Source: Falsigemmobacter faecalis (GTDB taxonomy: Bacteria; Pseudomonadota; Alphaproteobacteria; Rhodobacterales; Rhodobacteraceae). From it: a stretch of 64,000 nt of DNA. Below, piece by piece: positions 51,411-60,218 of the stretch. The translations under genes were made by a program, and so were the position numbers. Every line of letters begins with the position of its first letter. Position 1 is the stretch's first letter. Under the pieces are notes generated by a model. That model was given only the letters and a program-made list of their open reading frames with translations. It was not told where the DNA came from and made no database searches. The DNA lies in assembly GCF_003863335.1 (NCBI RefSeq), contig NZ_RRAZ01000004.1, forward strand, positions 62,001 through 126,000. The letters are read 5' to 3'.

Positions 51411-53648
51411 ATGGCAAACCGCAGCGAAACCGACAGCCGCACCCTTTTGCGCAGCCTGCGCGACACCCTGGCTTCTGAAGCTGAGGGCCAGGCACGGCTG
51501 AACCGCGTCGTGGGCCTTATTGCGCAGTCGATGAAGACAGAGGTCTGCTCGATCTATCTCTTTCGCGACCGCGAAACGCTGGAGCTCTGGGCCTCGCACG
51601 GGCTGAAAGCGGAAGCCGTGCACAAATCGCGCCTGCGTCTGGGCGAGGGCCTGGTGGGCCGGGTGGCGCAGAACTCAAAGCCGATCAACACGGCGAATGC
51701 CCCTTCGGAGAAGGGCTTTCGCTATATGCCCGAGACGGGCGAAGAGTTGTTTTCCTCCTTCCTCGGGGTGCCGATTCAGCGGGTCGGTGAAAAAACCGGC
51801 GTGCTGGTGGTTCAGACCCGCGCGCGCCGGCAGTTCTCAGAAGATGAGCTGGATGCGCTGGAACTGGTGGCCATGGTGTTGGCTGAGATGAATGAGCTCG
51901 ATGCGCTTGCGGGTGAGCCGCAGAACGGTCTGGCGCTGCACCGCCAGCCGCTGATGTTTCGCGGCGGCACGGCCCAGGAGGGCACCGCCGAGGGCCATGT
52001 CTGGCTGCATGAGCCCCGCGTGGTCATCACCAATCCCGTCGCCGAAGACCCCGAGGCTGAGACCCTGCGCCTGCGCGAAGCCGTGGCGCAGCTGCGCGTC
52101 TCGGTTGATGATCTTCTTGAGGCTGAAAGCCTTGATAAGGACCAGAAGCAGGTGCTTGAGGCCTACCGGATGTTCGCGCAAAGCCGTGGCTGGGTGCGGC
52201 GGATGGAAGAAGACATTGCCCATGGTCTGTCGGCAGAAGCCGCTGTTGAGAAAGAACAATCCACCGCCCGCGCGCGTCTTGAGATGGTGCCCGACGCCTA
52301 TCTGCGCGAGCGGCTGCATGATCTCGATGATCTCTCCAACCGGCTGCTGCGCATCCTGACGGGTCAGGGTCAGGCCAATGGCGAGATGCCCGTGGATCCG
52401 GTGCTGGTGGCGCGCAATATCGGCCCGGCGGAACTGCTGGAATACGGCCGCCGCCTGAAGGGCGTGGTGCTGGAAGAAGGCTCGGTCGGCTCTCATGCGG
52501 CGATTGTCGCCCGCGCGCTGGCAATCCCGCTGATCATCCATGCCGAGCGGATCACCACCGAGGCGCTGAACGGCGACCGCATCCTGATCGACGGCGATAT
52601 GGGCGTGGTGCATCTGCGCCCCGATGACACCATCTCAGCCGCCTTCCGCGACAAAACCGCCATGCAGGCCAAAGCCCAGGAGCAATATGCCTCGCTGCGC
52701 GGCCTGCCCGCCCAGGCGCGCTGCGGCACCACCATTGCGCTGCATATGAACGCAGGGCTGATGGCCGATCTGCCAAGCCTTGAGGGCTCGGGCGCGGAAG
52801 GCGTGGGCCTGTTCCGGACGGAACTGCAGTTCCTGATCCGCAGCCAGGTGCCCAAACGCGATGAGCTGGCCGCGCTTTATGCCCGCGTCATGGAGGCCGC
52901 CCGCGGCCGCCGCGTGGCCTTCCGGACGCTGGATATCGGCTCGGATAAAGTGCTGCCCTATATGAAGCCGCAGGATGAGCCGAACCCTGCCATGGGCTGG
53001 CGCGCGATCCGCGTGGGCCTTGAAAAGCCGGGCGTTCTTCGGATGCAGCTGCAGGCGCTGATCCGCGCGGCCAATGGCGGCCCGCTGACGGTGATGTTCC
53101 CCTTTGTCACCCAGCCCTCTGAGTTTGACGCCGCAAAAGTGCAGCTTTCTCAGGCCCTTGCCCATGAGGAGAAGATGGGCCGCGCCCTGCCCTCTTCGCT
53201 GGAAATCGGCGTCATGCTGGAGACCCCAAGCCTTGCTTTTGCGCCCGAGAGTTTCTTTGCGCGCACCGATTTCGTCTCGATCGGCGGCAATGATCTGAAG
53301 CAGTTCTTCTTTGCCGCCGACCGCGAGAATGAGCGGGTGCGGCGGCGCTATGACACGCTTTCGGCGGCCTTTCTCGGCTTTATCGGGCTGATCGTGCAGC
53401 GCTGTGACGCGGCGGGAACGCATCTGTCCTTTTGTGGCGAAGACGCAGGCCGCCCCCTTGAGGCGCTGGCCTTTGCCGCCATGGGGCTGCGCAGCCTTTC
53501 GATGCGCCCGGCCTCTATCGGGCCGGTGAAGGCGCTGCTGCGCCGTGCCGATCTGGGCGAGGTCCGCGCGATCATCGACGGCTGCATTGCGCGGGGCGAA
53601 GAGAACCTGCGACCCGCGCTGACGCAATATCTGGAAACGCTGGTCTGA
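51411..53648 (+). CDS. ptsP: Phosphoenolpyruvate--protein phosphotransferase PtsP (EI-Ntr)
   Basis: The first enzyme of the nitrogen-related phosphotransfer system, which phosphorylates NPr from PEP. The 745 residues comprise an N-terminal GAF domain (about 20-165, with YLFRDRETLELWASHGL), and the EI domains with phospho-acceptor His362 in GSVGSHAAIVARALAIPLI. The PEP-binding TIM barrel has GVGLFRTELQFL, FRTLDIGSDK and the active Cys675 in SFCGED. GTGAGGAG precedes the ATG. Regulatory, not sugar-transporting. Its stop is three bases from the convergent hisI stop. Confidence 0.95.
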   Translation: MANRSETDSRTLLRSLRDTLASEAEGQARLNRVVGLIAQSMKTEVCSIYLFRDRETLELWASHGLKAEAVHKSRLRLGEGLVGRVAQNSKPINTANAPSEKGFRYMPETGEELFSSFLGVPIQRVGEKTGVLVVQTRARRQFSEDELDALELVAMVLAEMNELDALAGEPQNGLALHRQPLMFRGGTAQEGTAEGHVWLHEPRVVITNPVAEDPEAETLRLREAVAQLRVSVDDLLEAESLDKDQKQVLEAYRMFAQSRGWVRRMEEDIAHGLSAEAAVEKEQSTARARLEMVPDAYLRERLHDLDDLSNRLLRILTGQGQANGEMPVDPVLVARNIGPAELLEYGRRLKGVVLEEGSVGSHAAIVARALAIPLIIHAERITTEALNGDRILIDGDMGVVHLRPDDTISAAFRDKTAMQAKAQEQYASLRGLPAQARCGTTIALHMNAGLMADLPSLEGSGAEGVGLFRTELQFLIRSQVPKRDELAALYARVMEAARGRRVAFRTLDIGSDKVLPYMKPQDEPNPAMGWRAIRVGLEKPGVLRMQLQALIRAANGGPLTVMFPFVTQPSEFDAAKVQLSQALAHEEKMGRALPSSLEIGVMLETPSLAFAPESFFARTDFVSIGGNDLKQFFFAADRENERVRRRYDTLSAAFLGFIGLIVQRCDAAGTHLSFCGEDAGRPLEALAFAAMGLRSLSMRPASIGPVKALLRRADLGEVRAIIDGCIARGEENLRPALTQYLETLV

Positions 53649-53651
53649 GGC

Positions 53652-54011
53652 TCAGGCCATCGGCGCGGTGAGGATCTCTTCCCCGCCGCCGCGCAGAGCC
53701 GTGTAAAAGCACGAGCGGCGGTTGGTGTGGCAGGCGGGTCCGGTCTGATCGACCTGCATCAGCAGGCAGTCGCGGTCGCAGTCGATCCGCAGATCGATCA
53801 GCCGCTGGATATGCCCCGAGGTCTCCCCCTTGGCCCAGAACGCCTGGCGCGAGCGCGACCAATAGGTCACCACCCCGGTTTCCAGCGTGCGGGCCAGTGA
53901 TTCGGCGTTCATCCAGGCCATCATCAGCACCTCGCCCGTGGCGTGGTCCTGGGCGATGGCCGGGATCAGCCCCTGGGCGTCATATTTCAGGCTCGCGGGA
54001 TCGAAGGCCAT
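53652..54011 (-). CDS. hisI: Phosphoribosyl-AMP cyclohydrolase
   Basis: Opens the adenine ring of PR-AMP in histidine synthesis. The 119-residue protein is the stand-alone form without HisE. The metal residues are DCDRDC (Asp77, Asp79, Asp81) and zinc cysteines in [13 protein letters not shown] (Cys94 and Cys101, with Cys78). No other his genes are nearby, so it is a dispersed member of the pathway. Confidence 0.95.
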   Translation of the reverse strand: MAFDPASLKYDAQGLIPAIAQDHATGEVLMMAWMNAESLARTLETGVVTYWSRSRQAFWAKGETSGHIQRLIDLRIDCDRDCLLMQVDQTGPACHTNRRSCFYTALRGGGEEILTAPMA

Positions 54012-54093
54012 GGGCCACTCCTTTGCATTGGCGGGTCTCCGGGCCTATCTAGAACCTGCTGCCCCCGGGGGAAAGTCCAAGCGTGAGGATGCC

Positions 54094-54546
54094 ATGAGCG
54101 ACCAGGATCTGATGAAGCTTTATTCGGGGAAAATTCTCGAACTGACCACGCGCATCCCGCATCTCGGCACCCTTCCCGCCCCGGAGGGAGAGGCGAAACG
54201 CCGCTCGCCGCTCTGTGGCTCTTCGGTGAAGGCGGGGGTGGTGCTGCGCGACGGGCGGGTGGCCGAATTCGCCCAGGAGGTCCGCGCCTGTGCGCTGGGC
54301 CAGGCAGCCGCCGCCATTACCGGCGCCGCCGTGCTGGGGCGCACCCCTGCGGAACTGCGCTCCGCCTCCGGGGCGCTGGCCGCGATGCTGGAGGGCGGTC
54401 CCGTCCCCCCCGCCCCCTTTGAGGGCTTTGAGGTGCTGACCCCGGCGCGCGAGTTCAAAAACCGCCACGCCTCCATCCGCCTCGCGCTCGAGGCCGCAGC
54501 AGAGGCCGCCGAAGCCGCCCTTACAGCGCAGACCGCCGGGTCCTGA
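54094..54546 (+). CDS. IscU/NifU-like iron-sulfur cluster scaffold protein
   Basis: A 150-residue protein of the NifU N-terminal/SufU type. MKLYSGKILELTTRIPHLG starts the fold. The scaffold cysteines appear as Cys41 in PLCGSSV (PxCGD in relatives; the Asp is Ser here) and Cys66 in VRACALGQAAA. The third ligand cysteine, normally near the C-terminus, is absent. It may therefore bind a cluster only transiently, or act in sulfur or metal transfer. The ATG has GTGAGG upstream. Divergent from hisI. Confidence 0.82.
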   Translation: MSDQDLMKLYSGKILELTTRIPHLGTLPAPEGEAKRRSPLCGSSVKAGVVLRDGRVAEFAQEVRACALGQAAAAITGAAVLGRTPAELRSASGALAAMLEGGPVPPAPFEGFEVLTPAREFKNRHASIRLALEAAAEAAEAALTAQTAGS

Positions 54547-54561
54547 CGGCGGGCAGCGGAT

Positions 54562-54605
54562 AAAAAAGCCGCCGGGCCCGGCAGGGGTCCCGGCGGCGAG
54601 TTTTC
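54562..54605 (+). terminator. Terminator after scaffold gene
   Basis: The stem GCCGCCGGG/CCCGGCGGC has a 12-base loop, a leading A6 run and trailing T4. Confidence 0.7.
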
Positions 54606-54668
54606 TCTGTCAGGCAGGCACGGCGGGACAGGCCGCACGGAACACAGAGAATGGCGAAAAATCAGCCC

Positions 54669-54785
54669 TCAGCCCGCAAGCGAGAGCGTGCCGATCAGGG
54701 TGGCGAAGAGCACGGCCACACCGGCTGCGTCTTTAACAAGCTCACGCCGCGACCGGCTGAAGATGGCGAAAAATTCAAAGAACAT
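54669..54785 (-). CDS. Tiny membrane protein, probably SOS-induced (38 residues)
   Basis: An unannotated frame of 38 residues (MFFEFFAIFSRSRRELVKDAAG...), with a basic N-terminal part and one membrane helix (about 20-37). GGGGG ahead of the ATG at 54785 can serve as ribosome site; ATG at 54797 would give 42 residues. A perfect GTTC-N7-GTTC LexA-type box ends 45-60 bases upstream. By analogy with small SOS membrane peptides such as Caulobacter SidA it could block division after DNA damage, but no sequence homology is claimed. Confidence 0.5.
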   Translation of the reverse strand: MFFEFFAIFSRSRRELVKDAAGVAVLFATLIGTLSLAG

Positions 54786-54842
54786 TCTGGCCCCCATTGT
54801 GATGTTGCCAGAACGTTCTCATTTTCACATCCGAGTCGTCAA

Positions 54843-54857
54843 GAACTTTATGGGAAC
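54843..54857 (-). promoter_or_regulatory. LexA-type SOS box (GTTC-N7-GTTC)
   Basis: The minus strand reads GTTC-CCATAAA-GTTC, an exact match to the direct-repeat LexA box of Rhodobacter and other alphaproteobacteria. A third GTTC half-site lies six bases further upstream. TTGACG, a possible -35, begins at the end of the box. It precedes the tiny membrane-protein gene. Confidence 0.6.
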
Positions 54858-54903
54858 AAGTGTGAACATTTCATTAACTGGAACACTGCGGATACCGCCC
54901 ATG

Positions 54904-54940
54904 AAAAAACCGCAGCCCGTCAGAGACTTAGCTGCGGCTT
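54904..54940 (-). terminator. Terminator after tusA
   Basis: On the minus strand GCCGCAGC...GCTGCGGTTTTTT forms a hairpin ending in six T's, 19 bases after the tusA stop. Confidence 0.8.
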
Positions 54941-54959
54941 ACAGGATCGATTGCAGGGC

Positions 54960-55199
54960 TCAGGCGCCCCGGCGCAGCAGATAGGCAGTCACACCGCCTG
55001 CAAGCTCTTCGCTGCCAAGGAACTCATGCCCGCCCTCGCGGGCGAAATGCGGCACGTCAATCACGGCCGCAGGATCGGTGGCCAGGAGGCGCAAAAGCGC
55101 GCCAGGCTGCAGGCTGAGAATCACTTTTCGCGCCCGCAGAACCGGCAGCGGACACAAAAGCCCGCAGGCATCGACCTCACGGGCCTCATTACTCATCAT
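54960..55199 (-). CDS. TusA family sulfurtransferase
   Basis: A 79-residue protein of the TusA/SirA fold, carrying persulfide sulfur. The signature is DACGLLCPLPVLRARKV, with acceptor Cys16 before Pro (CPxP) and Cys12 as in some members. In the absence of tusBCDE genes here the role in tRNA thiolation or other sulfur transfer is open. ATGs at 55199 and 55196 are both possible; the product differs by one residue. It is followed by a good terminator. Confidence 0.9.
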   Translation of the reverse strand: MMSNEAREVDACGLLCPLPVLRARKVILSLQPGALLRLLATDPAAVIDVPHFAREGGHEFLGSEELAGGVTAYLLRRGA

Positions 55200-55257
55200 C
55201 ACAGCTCTCTTTTGCAGGCAGGCGGGGAAAGCGGGGACCGGGGGCCCCCGCGGGTCC

Positions 55258-56184
55258 TCAGAGGCCAAGGCACCAGCGCATGACGGCCTTTTGCGCGTGC
55301 AGACGGTTCTCGGCTTCATCGAAGATCACCGAGGCCGGGCCGTCCATCACCTCGCTGGTGACCTCATCATTGCGGTGCGCGGGCAGGCAATGCATGAAAA
55401 GCGCATCGGGATTGGCGCGGTTCATCAGCTCTTGCGTGACCTGATAGGCGCGCAGCTGGTTGTGGCGGCGCTCTTTGGCCGATTCCGGATCATGCATCGA
55501 GACCCAGGTGTCGGTGACGATCAGATCGGCGCCTTCGACCGCCTTGAAGGGGTCGCGCTCAATCGCGACGGTCGAGCCTTTTTCGCGGGCGAATTTTACC
55601 CAGACATCTTCCGGATCAAGGGTTTGCGGACCGGTGAAGGTAAAATCAAAGCCAAACTGCCCGGCAGCATGCAGGAAGCTGGCGCAGACGTTGTTGCCGT
55701 CGCCCGCCCAGACCACCTTTTTGCCTTTGATCGGGCCGCGGTGCTCTTCATAGGTCATGACATCGGCCATGATCTGGCAGGGATGCGTGCGGTTGGTCAG
55801 GCCGTTGATGACCGGGACCGTGGCGTAATCCGACATCTCTTTGAGGGTGTCTTCTTCAAAGGTGCGGATCATGATGAGATCGACATAGCGCGAGAGCACC
55901 CGCGCGGTATCGGCGATGGTCTCACCATGGCCGAGCTGCATCTCTTTGCCCGAGAGCACCATGGTCTGTCCGCCCATCTGACGTACGCCGACATCAAAGG
56001 AGACGCGGGTCCGGGTCGAGGGCTTCTCGAAAATCAGGGCCACCATGCGGCCGGCCAGCGGCTGGTCTGCATCGGGCGTGCCGCGCGGCAGACCGGCGCG
56101 GGCCTCTTTCATGGCGCGCGCGGTGTCGATCATGGCGCGCAGGTCAGCCGGAGAGGTGGTGTGAAGATCAAGGAAGCTGGGCAT
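55258..56184 (-). CDS. argF: Ornithine carbamoyltransferase
   Basis: Makes citrulline from ornithine and carbamoyl phosphate in arginine synthesis. The 308 residues show the carbamoyl-phosphate motif STRTR at 56-60 in FEKPSTRTR, the HPCQ motif and the ornithine-binding HCLP at 265-268. SMHDPES marks the SMG-like loop of ornithine carbamoyltransferases. It lies 79 bases downstream of argD on the same strand, a typical argD-argF pair. Its stop precedes tusA. Confidence 0.96.
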   Translation of the reverse strand: MPSFLDLHTTSPADLRAMIDTARAMKEARAGLPRGTPDADQPLAGRMVALIFEKPSTRTRVSFDVGVRQMGGQTMVLSGKEMQLGHGETIADTARVLSRYVDLIMIRTFEEDTLKEMSDYATVPVINGLTNRTHPCQIMADVMTYEEHRGPIKGKKVVWAGDGNNVCASFLHAAGQFGFDFTFTGPQTLDPEDVWVKFAREKGSTVAIERDPFKAVEGADLIVTDTWVSMHDPESAKERRHNQLRAYQVTQELMNRANPDALFMHCLPAHRNDEVTSEVMDGPASVIFDEAENRLHAQKAVMRWCLGL

Positions 56185-56214
56185 TGGGGTTTTGCTTTCG
56201 GCTGAAGGCCAGGG

Positions 56215-56262
56215 GCTTCACGCCCCCGGACCCCCGTGGAGTATTTTTAAAAAGCCAAAGTC
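56215..56262. repeat. Dispersed intergenic element, related third copy
   Basis: On the minus strand it reads TTTGGCTTTTTAAAAATACTCC followed by CGGGGGTCCGGGGG, sharing the core of the copies at 24493 and 58546 but without their long palindrome. It lies immediately after the argD stop, inside the argD-argF pair, and is inverted relative to the upstream gene compared with the other two copies. Confidence 0.55.
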
Positions 56263-56263
56263 C

Positions 56264-57436
56264 TCAGGCTTTGAGGCTGGCGGCGGCCTGATCAAGGCGG
56301 GTCAGCGCCTCAGTGATATCGGTGTCGGGGATGTTGAGCGCCGGGAGCAGGCGCACGACATTATCCGCGCCGGGCACGGTCAGAAGATGCTGCGCGTAGC
56401 CGGCCTGAACGACATCACTATTGGCCACTTTGCACTTGAGGCCCAGGATCAGGCCGAGGCCGCGGACTTCCTCAAAGACATCCGGATGGCGGGCAACGAG
56501 GCTTTCGAGACCCTGACGGAAGAGCGACGCTTTGCGGTTCACTTCGCCAAGGAAGGCGGGATCTGCGATGGTTTCCACCACCGTGCAGCCCACGGCGCAG
56601 CCGAGCGGGTTGCCACCATAGGTCGAGCCGTGGCTGCCTGCGGCCATGCCGGATGCGGCCTCCTCGGTGGCCAGCACCGCGCCGAGCGGAAAGCCGCCGC
56701 CGATGCCCTTGGCCACCATCATGATATCAGGGTTAACGCCCGCCAGCTCATGGGCAAAAAGGCGCCCGGTCCGGCCCATGCCGCATTGCACTTCATCAAG
56801 GATCAAAAGTGCGCCTGCCTCATCACAGATGGCCCGAAGTTCTTTGAGCTGGGCGTCTGAGACCGGGCGGATGCCGCCTTCGCCCTGGATGGGCTCAATG
56901 ATGACGGCGGCCACATCGGCGCCCATCCCGGCGCGCAGGGCCTCCATGTCGCCGAAAGCGAGCGTGGTGAAGCCGGGCATCAGCGGGCCAAAGCCCTTCA
57001 CCATTTTCTCCGAGCCCGCCATGGCGATCGCGCCGGTGGAGCGGCCATGGAAAGCGCCGTCGAAAGAGATGATCCGGATGCGGTCTTTCTCGCCCTTCTC
57101 GTAGAAGTGCTTGCGGGCCATTTTGATCGCAAGCTCTGCAGCCTCGGTGCCCGAGTTGGTAAAAAAGACCGTGTCTGCAAAGGTATGGGCGACCAGAAGA
57201 TCCGCCAGCTTCTGCTGGTTCGGCACCTCATAGAGGTTGGAGGTATGCCAGAGCTTCCCGGCCTGATCGGCGAGCACCGAGACCAGTTTCGGATGGGCAT
57301 GGCCAAGGGAATTCACCGCGATCCCAGCTCCGAGGTCGAGATATCGCTCGCCCGTCGTGGTGATCAGCCAGCTGCCTTCGCCGCGCTCAAACGCCAGCGG
57401 TGCACGATTATAGGTGGGCAATACGGAAGCGATCAT
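56264..57436 (-). CDS. argD: Acetylornithine aminotransferase
   Basis: A PLP-dependent class III aminotransferase that converts N-acetylglutamate semialdehyde to acetylornithine, and often also acts in lysine synthesis. The 390 residues show the PLP Asp214 (LILDEVQCGMGRTG), the Schiff-base Lys243 (VAKGIGGGFP) and the N-terminal block NSLGHAHPK. It is divergent from gcrA across a 383-base gap and is probably the first gene of the argD-argF unit. Confidence 0.95.
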   Translation of the reverse strand: MIASVLPTYNRAPLAFERGEGSWLITTTGERYLDLGAGIAVNSLGHAHPKLVSVLADQAGKLWHTSNLYEVPNQQKLADLLVAHTFADTVFFTNSGTEAAELAIKMARKHFYEKGEKDRIRIISFDGAFHGRSTGAIAMAGSEKMVKGFGPLMPGFTTLAFGDMEALRAGMGADVAAVIIEPIQGEGGIRPVSDAQLKELRAICDEAGALLILDEVQCGMGRTGRLFAHELAGVNPDIMMVAKGIGGGFPLGAVLATEEAASGMAAGSHGSTYGGNPLGCAVGCTVVETIADPAFLGEVNRKASLFRQGLESLVARHPDVFEEVRGLGLILGLKCKVANSDVVQAGYAQHLLTVPGADNVVRLLPALNIPDTDITEALTRLDQAAASLKA

Positions 57437-57819
57437 GGAAATTCCCTGAATAGGGCCGCAAGGGCTTGTCCCAAGGGGTGGCGAAGGCCACCGGGACTGT
57501 CAACATCAGATGAGGAGAGCGCCCGACATCCCGGGCAAAGCACGACCAATGTGGCGCAAAACGCATCAGCGTCGGCGTCGGAGCAGTTCAGTAAGGAGGG
57601 CTGCCTGGGTCATGGCATTTAATTAGCTCTGCTCACGCGCCCGTGCAAGGAATTTTGCCGCATGCCCTATGAAATCCCGCCCAAGGGTGCCATATCTTGC
57701 AGACAGCCGGACCACCGCGCCCTGCGGGGGCGCTTGCGCTTGAACCCGGGCGCACGGTCTTGTATCCGTATCCGTCACCGCTAAAATGCGGGCAATCAGC
57801 CGAAACACGAGGTTTCCCG
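57437..57819. other. 383-base divergent promoter region (argD / gcrA)
   Basis: No gene or RNA recognised. For gcrA a promoter candidate TTGTAT-N16-TAAAAT lies at 57760-57787, 32 bases before its start. For argD no clear promoter was found. No GANTC methylation site was seen near the gcrA start, although CcrM-methylated sites are often involved in its circuit. Confidence 0.35.
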
Positions 57820-58446
57820 ATGACCTGGACCGACGAGCGCGTCGAAACGCTCAAGCGCATGTGGGGCGAAGGCCAGTCGGCCAGCCAGATCGCCAAGGAA
57901 CTCGGCGGGGTCACCCGCAACGCGGTGATCGGCAAAGTGCACCGCCTCGGACTGTCGAACCGCAATGCGGCTCCCGAAGAGGCCGCCGCCCCGGCACCTC
58001 AGGCTGCGCCCGAAGCGGCCAGCCCGCCACCGGCCCCCGAGCCTGTGGCAGCCCCTGCCCCCGAGCCGGCGGCCGCTCCGGCGCGCCCGGCGCCGGCGCC
58101 TGCCGCCGCCGCACCTGCCGCCCCGCCCGTAGCCCCGGCTCCGGCCCCGGCTGCAGTGGCCCTGCGCAAGACCATCGTGCCCGCAGGCCAACCCCTGCCG
58201 CCGCAGCCTGCACTCAATGAGATCTCGCCCGAAGCCCTCGCCTCGGTGCGCGAAGTTGAAAAGCGCGCCCGCCGCCTGACGCTGATGGAGCTGACCGAGC
58301 GGACCTGCAAATGGCCGATCGGCGATCCGGCAACGGATGATTTCTGGTTCTGCGGCCTGCCCTCGCAGGCCGGCAAACCCTATTGCGACGCCCATGTCGG
58401 CGTGGCCTTCCAGCCCATGAGCGCGCGGCGCGACCGCCGCCGCTGA
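57820..58446 (+). CDS. gcrA: Cell-cycle regulator GcrA
   Basis: An alphaproteobacterial sigma70-binding regulator that reads CcrM methylation to control cell-cycle genes. The 208 residues start with the DNA-binding domain (MTWTDERVETLKRMWGEGQSASQIAKELGGVTRNAVIGKVHRLGL; key blocks only), then a very long Ala/Pro linker (about 50-125), then the C-terminal RNA-polymerase-binding part with the cysteine-rich CKWPIGDP...FWFCG...PYCDAH. The ATG at 57820 is clear from family comparison; the upstream frame is rejected. Confidence 0.95.
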   Translation: MTWTDERVETLKRMWGEGQSASQIAKELGGVTRNAVIGKVHRLGLSNRNAAPEEAAAPAPQAAPEAASPPPAPEPVAAPAPEPAAAPARPAPAPAAAAPAAPPVAPAPAPAAVALRKTIVPAGQPLPPQPALNEISPEALASVREVEKRARRLTLMELTERTCKWPIGDPATDDFWFCGLPSQAGKPYCDAHVGVAFQPMSARRDRRR

Positions 58447-58467
58447 GCGCAGCGCCCGCTCTCTCCC

Positions 58468-58493
58468 AAAGCCGCCCCCCCGGGGCGGCTTTT
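58468..58493 (+). terminator. Terminator after gcrA
   Basis: The stem GCCGCCCC/GGGGCGGC has a three-base loop, AAA before and TTTT after. Confidence 0.88.
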
Positions 58494-58545
58494 CGCTTTC
58501 CGCCCTGCCAAATGAAAAGGGGCCGCCCGACCGGACAGCCCCTGA

Positions 58546-58613
58546 TTTTGGCTTTTACAAAATACTCCCGGGCGGGGTCCGGGGAGGGCAGGCAGCCCTC
58601 CCCGGCGCTCTCC
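58546..58613. repeat. Dispersed intergenic element, copy 2
   Basis: Nearly identical to the element at 24493-24559, including the palindrome CCGGGGAGGGC/GCCCTCCCCGG. It lies 13 bases after the stop of the ABC operon on the minus strand, in the same orientation relative to the gene end as copy 1. May act as a terminator or transcript-end structure. Confidence 0.75.
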
Positions 58614-58626
58614 GTACGAGCGCCGC

Positions 58627-59382
58627 TTACCCCAGCATGCGGTCGGCCGAAGCCTCATAAAGCATGCGGGCATAGTCGGTTTTCATCGAGGCATTGGCCA
58701 GCGCGCCATTTTCCATCTCTTCCACCGCGCGACCATGCTGCATGACCAGAACCCGCTCACACATGTGATCCACCACCGCCAGATCGTGGCTGACCATCAG
58801 GAAGGTCAGCCCCCGCTCAGCACGCAACCGGTTCAAAAGGTTCAGCGTTTCCGCCTGCACGCTCGCATCCAGCGCTGAAGTCGGCTCATCCAAAAGCAGG
58901 ATCTCCGGCTCCAGCATCAGCGCGCGGGCAATCGCCACGCGCTGGCGCTGACCGCCCGAAAGCTGGTGCGGATAACGGAAACGGAAGCTCTCCGGCAGAC
59001 CCACATCGCGCAGGGCCTGAACCACCCGGGCATCGGTATTGCCAATGCCGTGGATCGCCAGCGGCTCGCTCAGGGTGCGGTCGATGGTGTGACGCGGATG
59101 GATCGAGGCATAGGGGTCCTGGAAGACCATCTGCACCTTGCGGGTAAAGGCTTTACCGCGCGGGGTCAGCAGCGGCTCACCGCCAATCAGGATCTCGCCG
59201 CGCGAAATCGGCGCCAGACCACAGATCGCGCGCAGAATGGTGGATTTGCCGGAGCCCGACTCCCCCACCAGACCATAGCTTTCCTTCTCATCCACGCTCA
59301 GAGAGACGTCTTTGACAGCCTGGACGATGCGGTCCCCGGCCTCAAAGAAAACCGAGAGGTTCTTAACTTCAATCAGCGCCAT
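58627..59382 (-). CDS. Peptide/opine-type ABC transporter ATPase (DppF-like)
   Basis: One of the two ATPases of a peptide-type importer, 251 residues. Walker A GESGSGKS is at 40-47, the signature LSGGQRQR near 140, Walker B ILLLDEP, and the H-loop VSHDL. FQDPYASIHPRH is typical of the second ATPase of Dpp/Opp systems. It follows the DppD-like gene by two bases. The usual C-terminal zinc or oligopeptide-binding extension is short. Confidence 0.93.
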   Translation of the reverse strand: MALIEVKNLSVFFEAGDRIVQAVKDVSLSVDEKESYGLVGESGSGKSTILRAICGLAPISRGEILIGGEPLLTPRGKAFTRKVQMVFQDPYASIHPRHTIDRTLSEPLAIHGIGNTDARVVQALRDVGLPESFRFRYPHQLSGGQRQRVAIARALMLEPEILLLDEPTSALDASVQAETLNLLNRLRAERGLTFLMVSHDLAVVDHMCERVLVMQHGRAVEEMENGALANASMKTDYARMLYEASADRMLG

Positions 59383-59384
59383 GA

Positions 59385-60218
59385 TTACGCCTCCGCCCAG
59401 GGTGCAGACCGGTCAAGCGAGGGCAGCGGCCCACGGCCACCACCGATGCGCGGCAGACAGTTCAGCAGCCCCTGGGTATAGGGATGCTTTGCCTCCATGA
59501 GCTTCGAAGCCTCAACCTCTTCCACCACACGGCCCTTATACATCACCAACACCCGGTCGCAGAACTGCGAGACCAGACGCAGATCGTGGCTGACAAAGAT
59601 CAGCCCCATGCCGCGCTCTTTCACCAGATCATCAAGGATCTTCAGAACTTCCGCCTGCACCGTCACATCCAAAGCCGAGGTCGGCTCATCGGCGATCAGC
59701 AGATCGGGGTTCGGGATCAGCATCATGGCGATCATGACGCGCTGGCCCATGCCGCCCGAGAGCTCATGCGGCCAGGCTTCCATCACCCGCTCGGGGTCAC
59801 GGATCTTCACCGCCTCAAGCGCCGCGATGGCTTTCGCCCGCGCCTCTTTGTCGGAGATCTTCTCGCGCAGGCGCAGCCCCTCAGTCAGCTGACGGCCGAT
59901 CTTCATCACCGGGTTCAGCGAATATTTCGGGTCCTGCATGACCATGGCGATGCGCGGGCCGCGAAGCGCGCGCATCTGCCGCTCTGAGGCCTTCATCAGA
60001 TCGATGCCGTCGAAAGTCATCTCATCGGCTTCAATCCGGCCCGGCTTGCGCACCAGACGCAGGATGGAGCGGCCGGTCATGGTCTTGCCGGAGCCGGATT
60101 CGCCCACAATGCCCAGACGCTCGCGGCCAAGGGTGAAGTTGACGCCGCGCACGGCCTCAACCTTGCCGGCCTCAGTGTCAAAGGTGACCCGGAGGTTTTT
60201 AACAGTCAGCAAACTCAT
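59385..60218 (-). CDS. Peptide/opine-type ABC transporter ATPase (DppD-like)
   Basis: The first ATPase of the operon, 277 residues. Walker A GESGSGKT is at 39-46 and the Walker B LLIADEPTSALD is intact; the signature is LSGGMGQR, with Met for the usual Gln, as seen in DppD/OppD. MQDPKYSLNPVMKIG and the C-terminal CLPRIGGGR are DppD-type. It overlaps the permease gene by four bases. Confidence 0.93.
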   Translation of the reverse strand: MSLLTVKNLRVTFDTEAGKVEAVRGVNFTLGRERLGIVGESGSGKTMTGRSILRLVRKPGRIEADEMTFDGIDLMKASERQMRALRGPRIAMVMQDPKYSLNPVMKIGRQLTEGLRLREKISDKEARAKAIAALEAVKIRDPERVMEAWPHELSGGMGQRVMIAMMLIPNPDLLIADEPTSALDVTVQAEVLKILDDLVKERGMGLIFVSHDLRLVSQFCDRVLVMYKGRVVEEVEASKLMEAKHPYTQGLLNCLPRIGGGRGPLPSLDRSAPWAEA

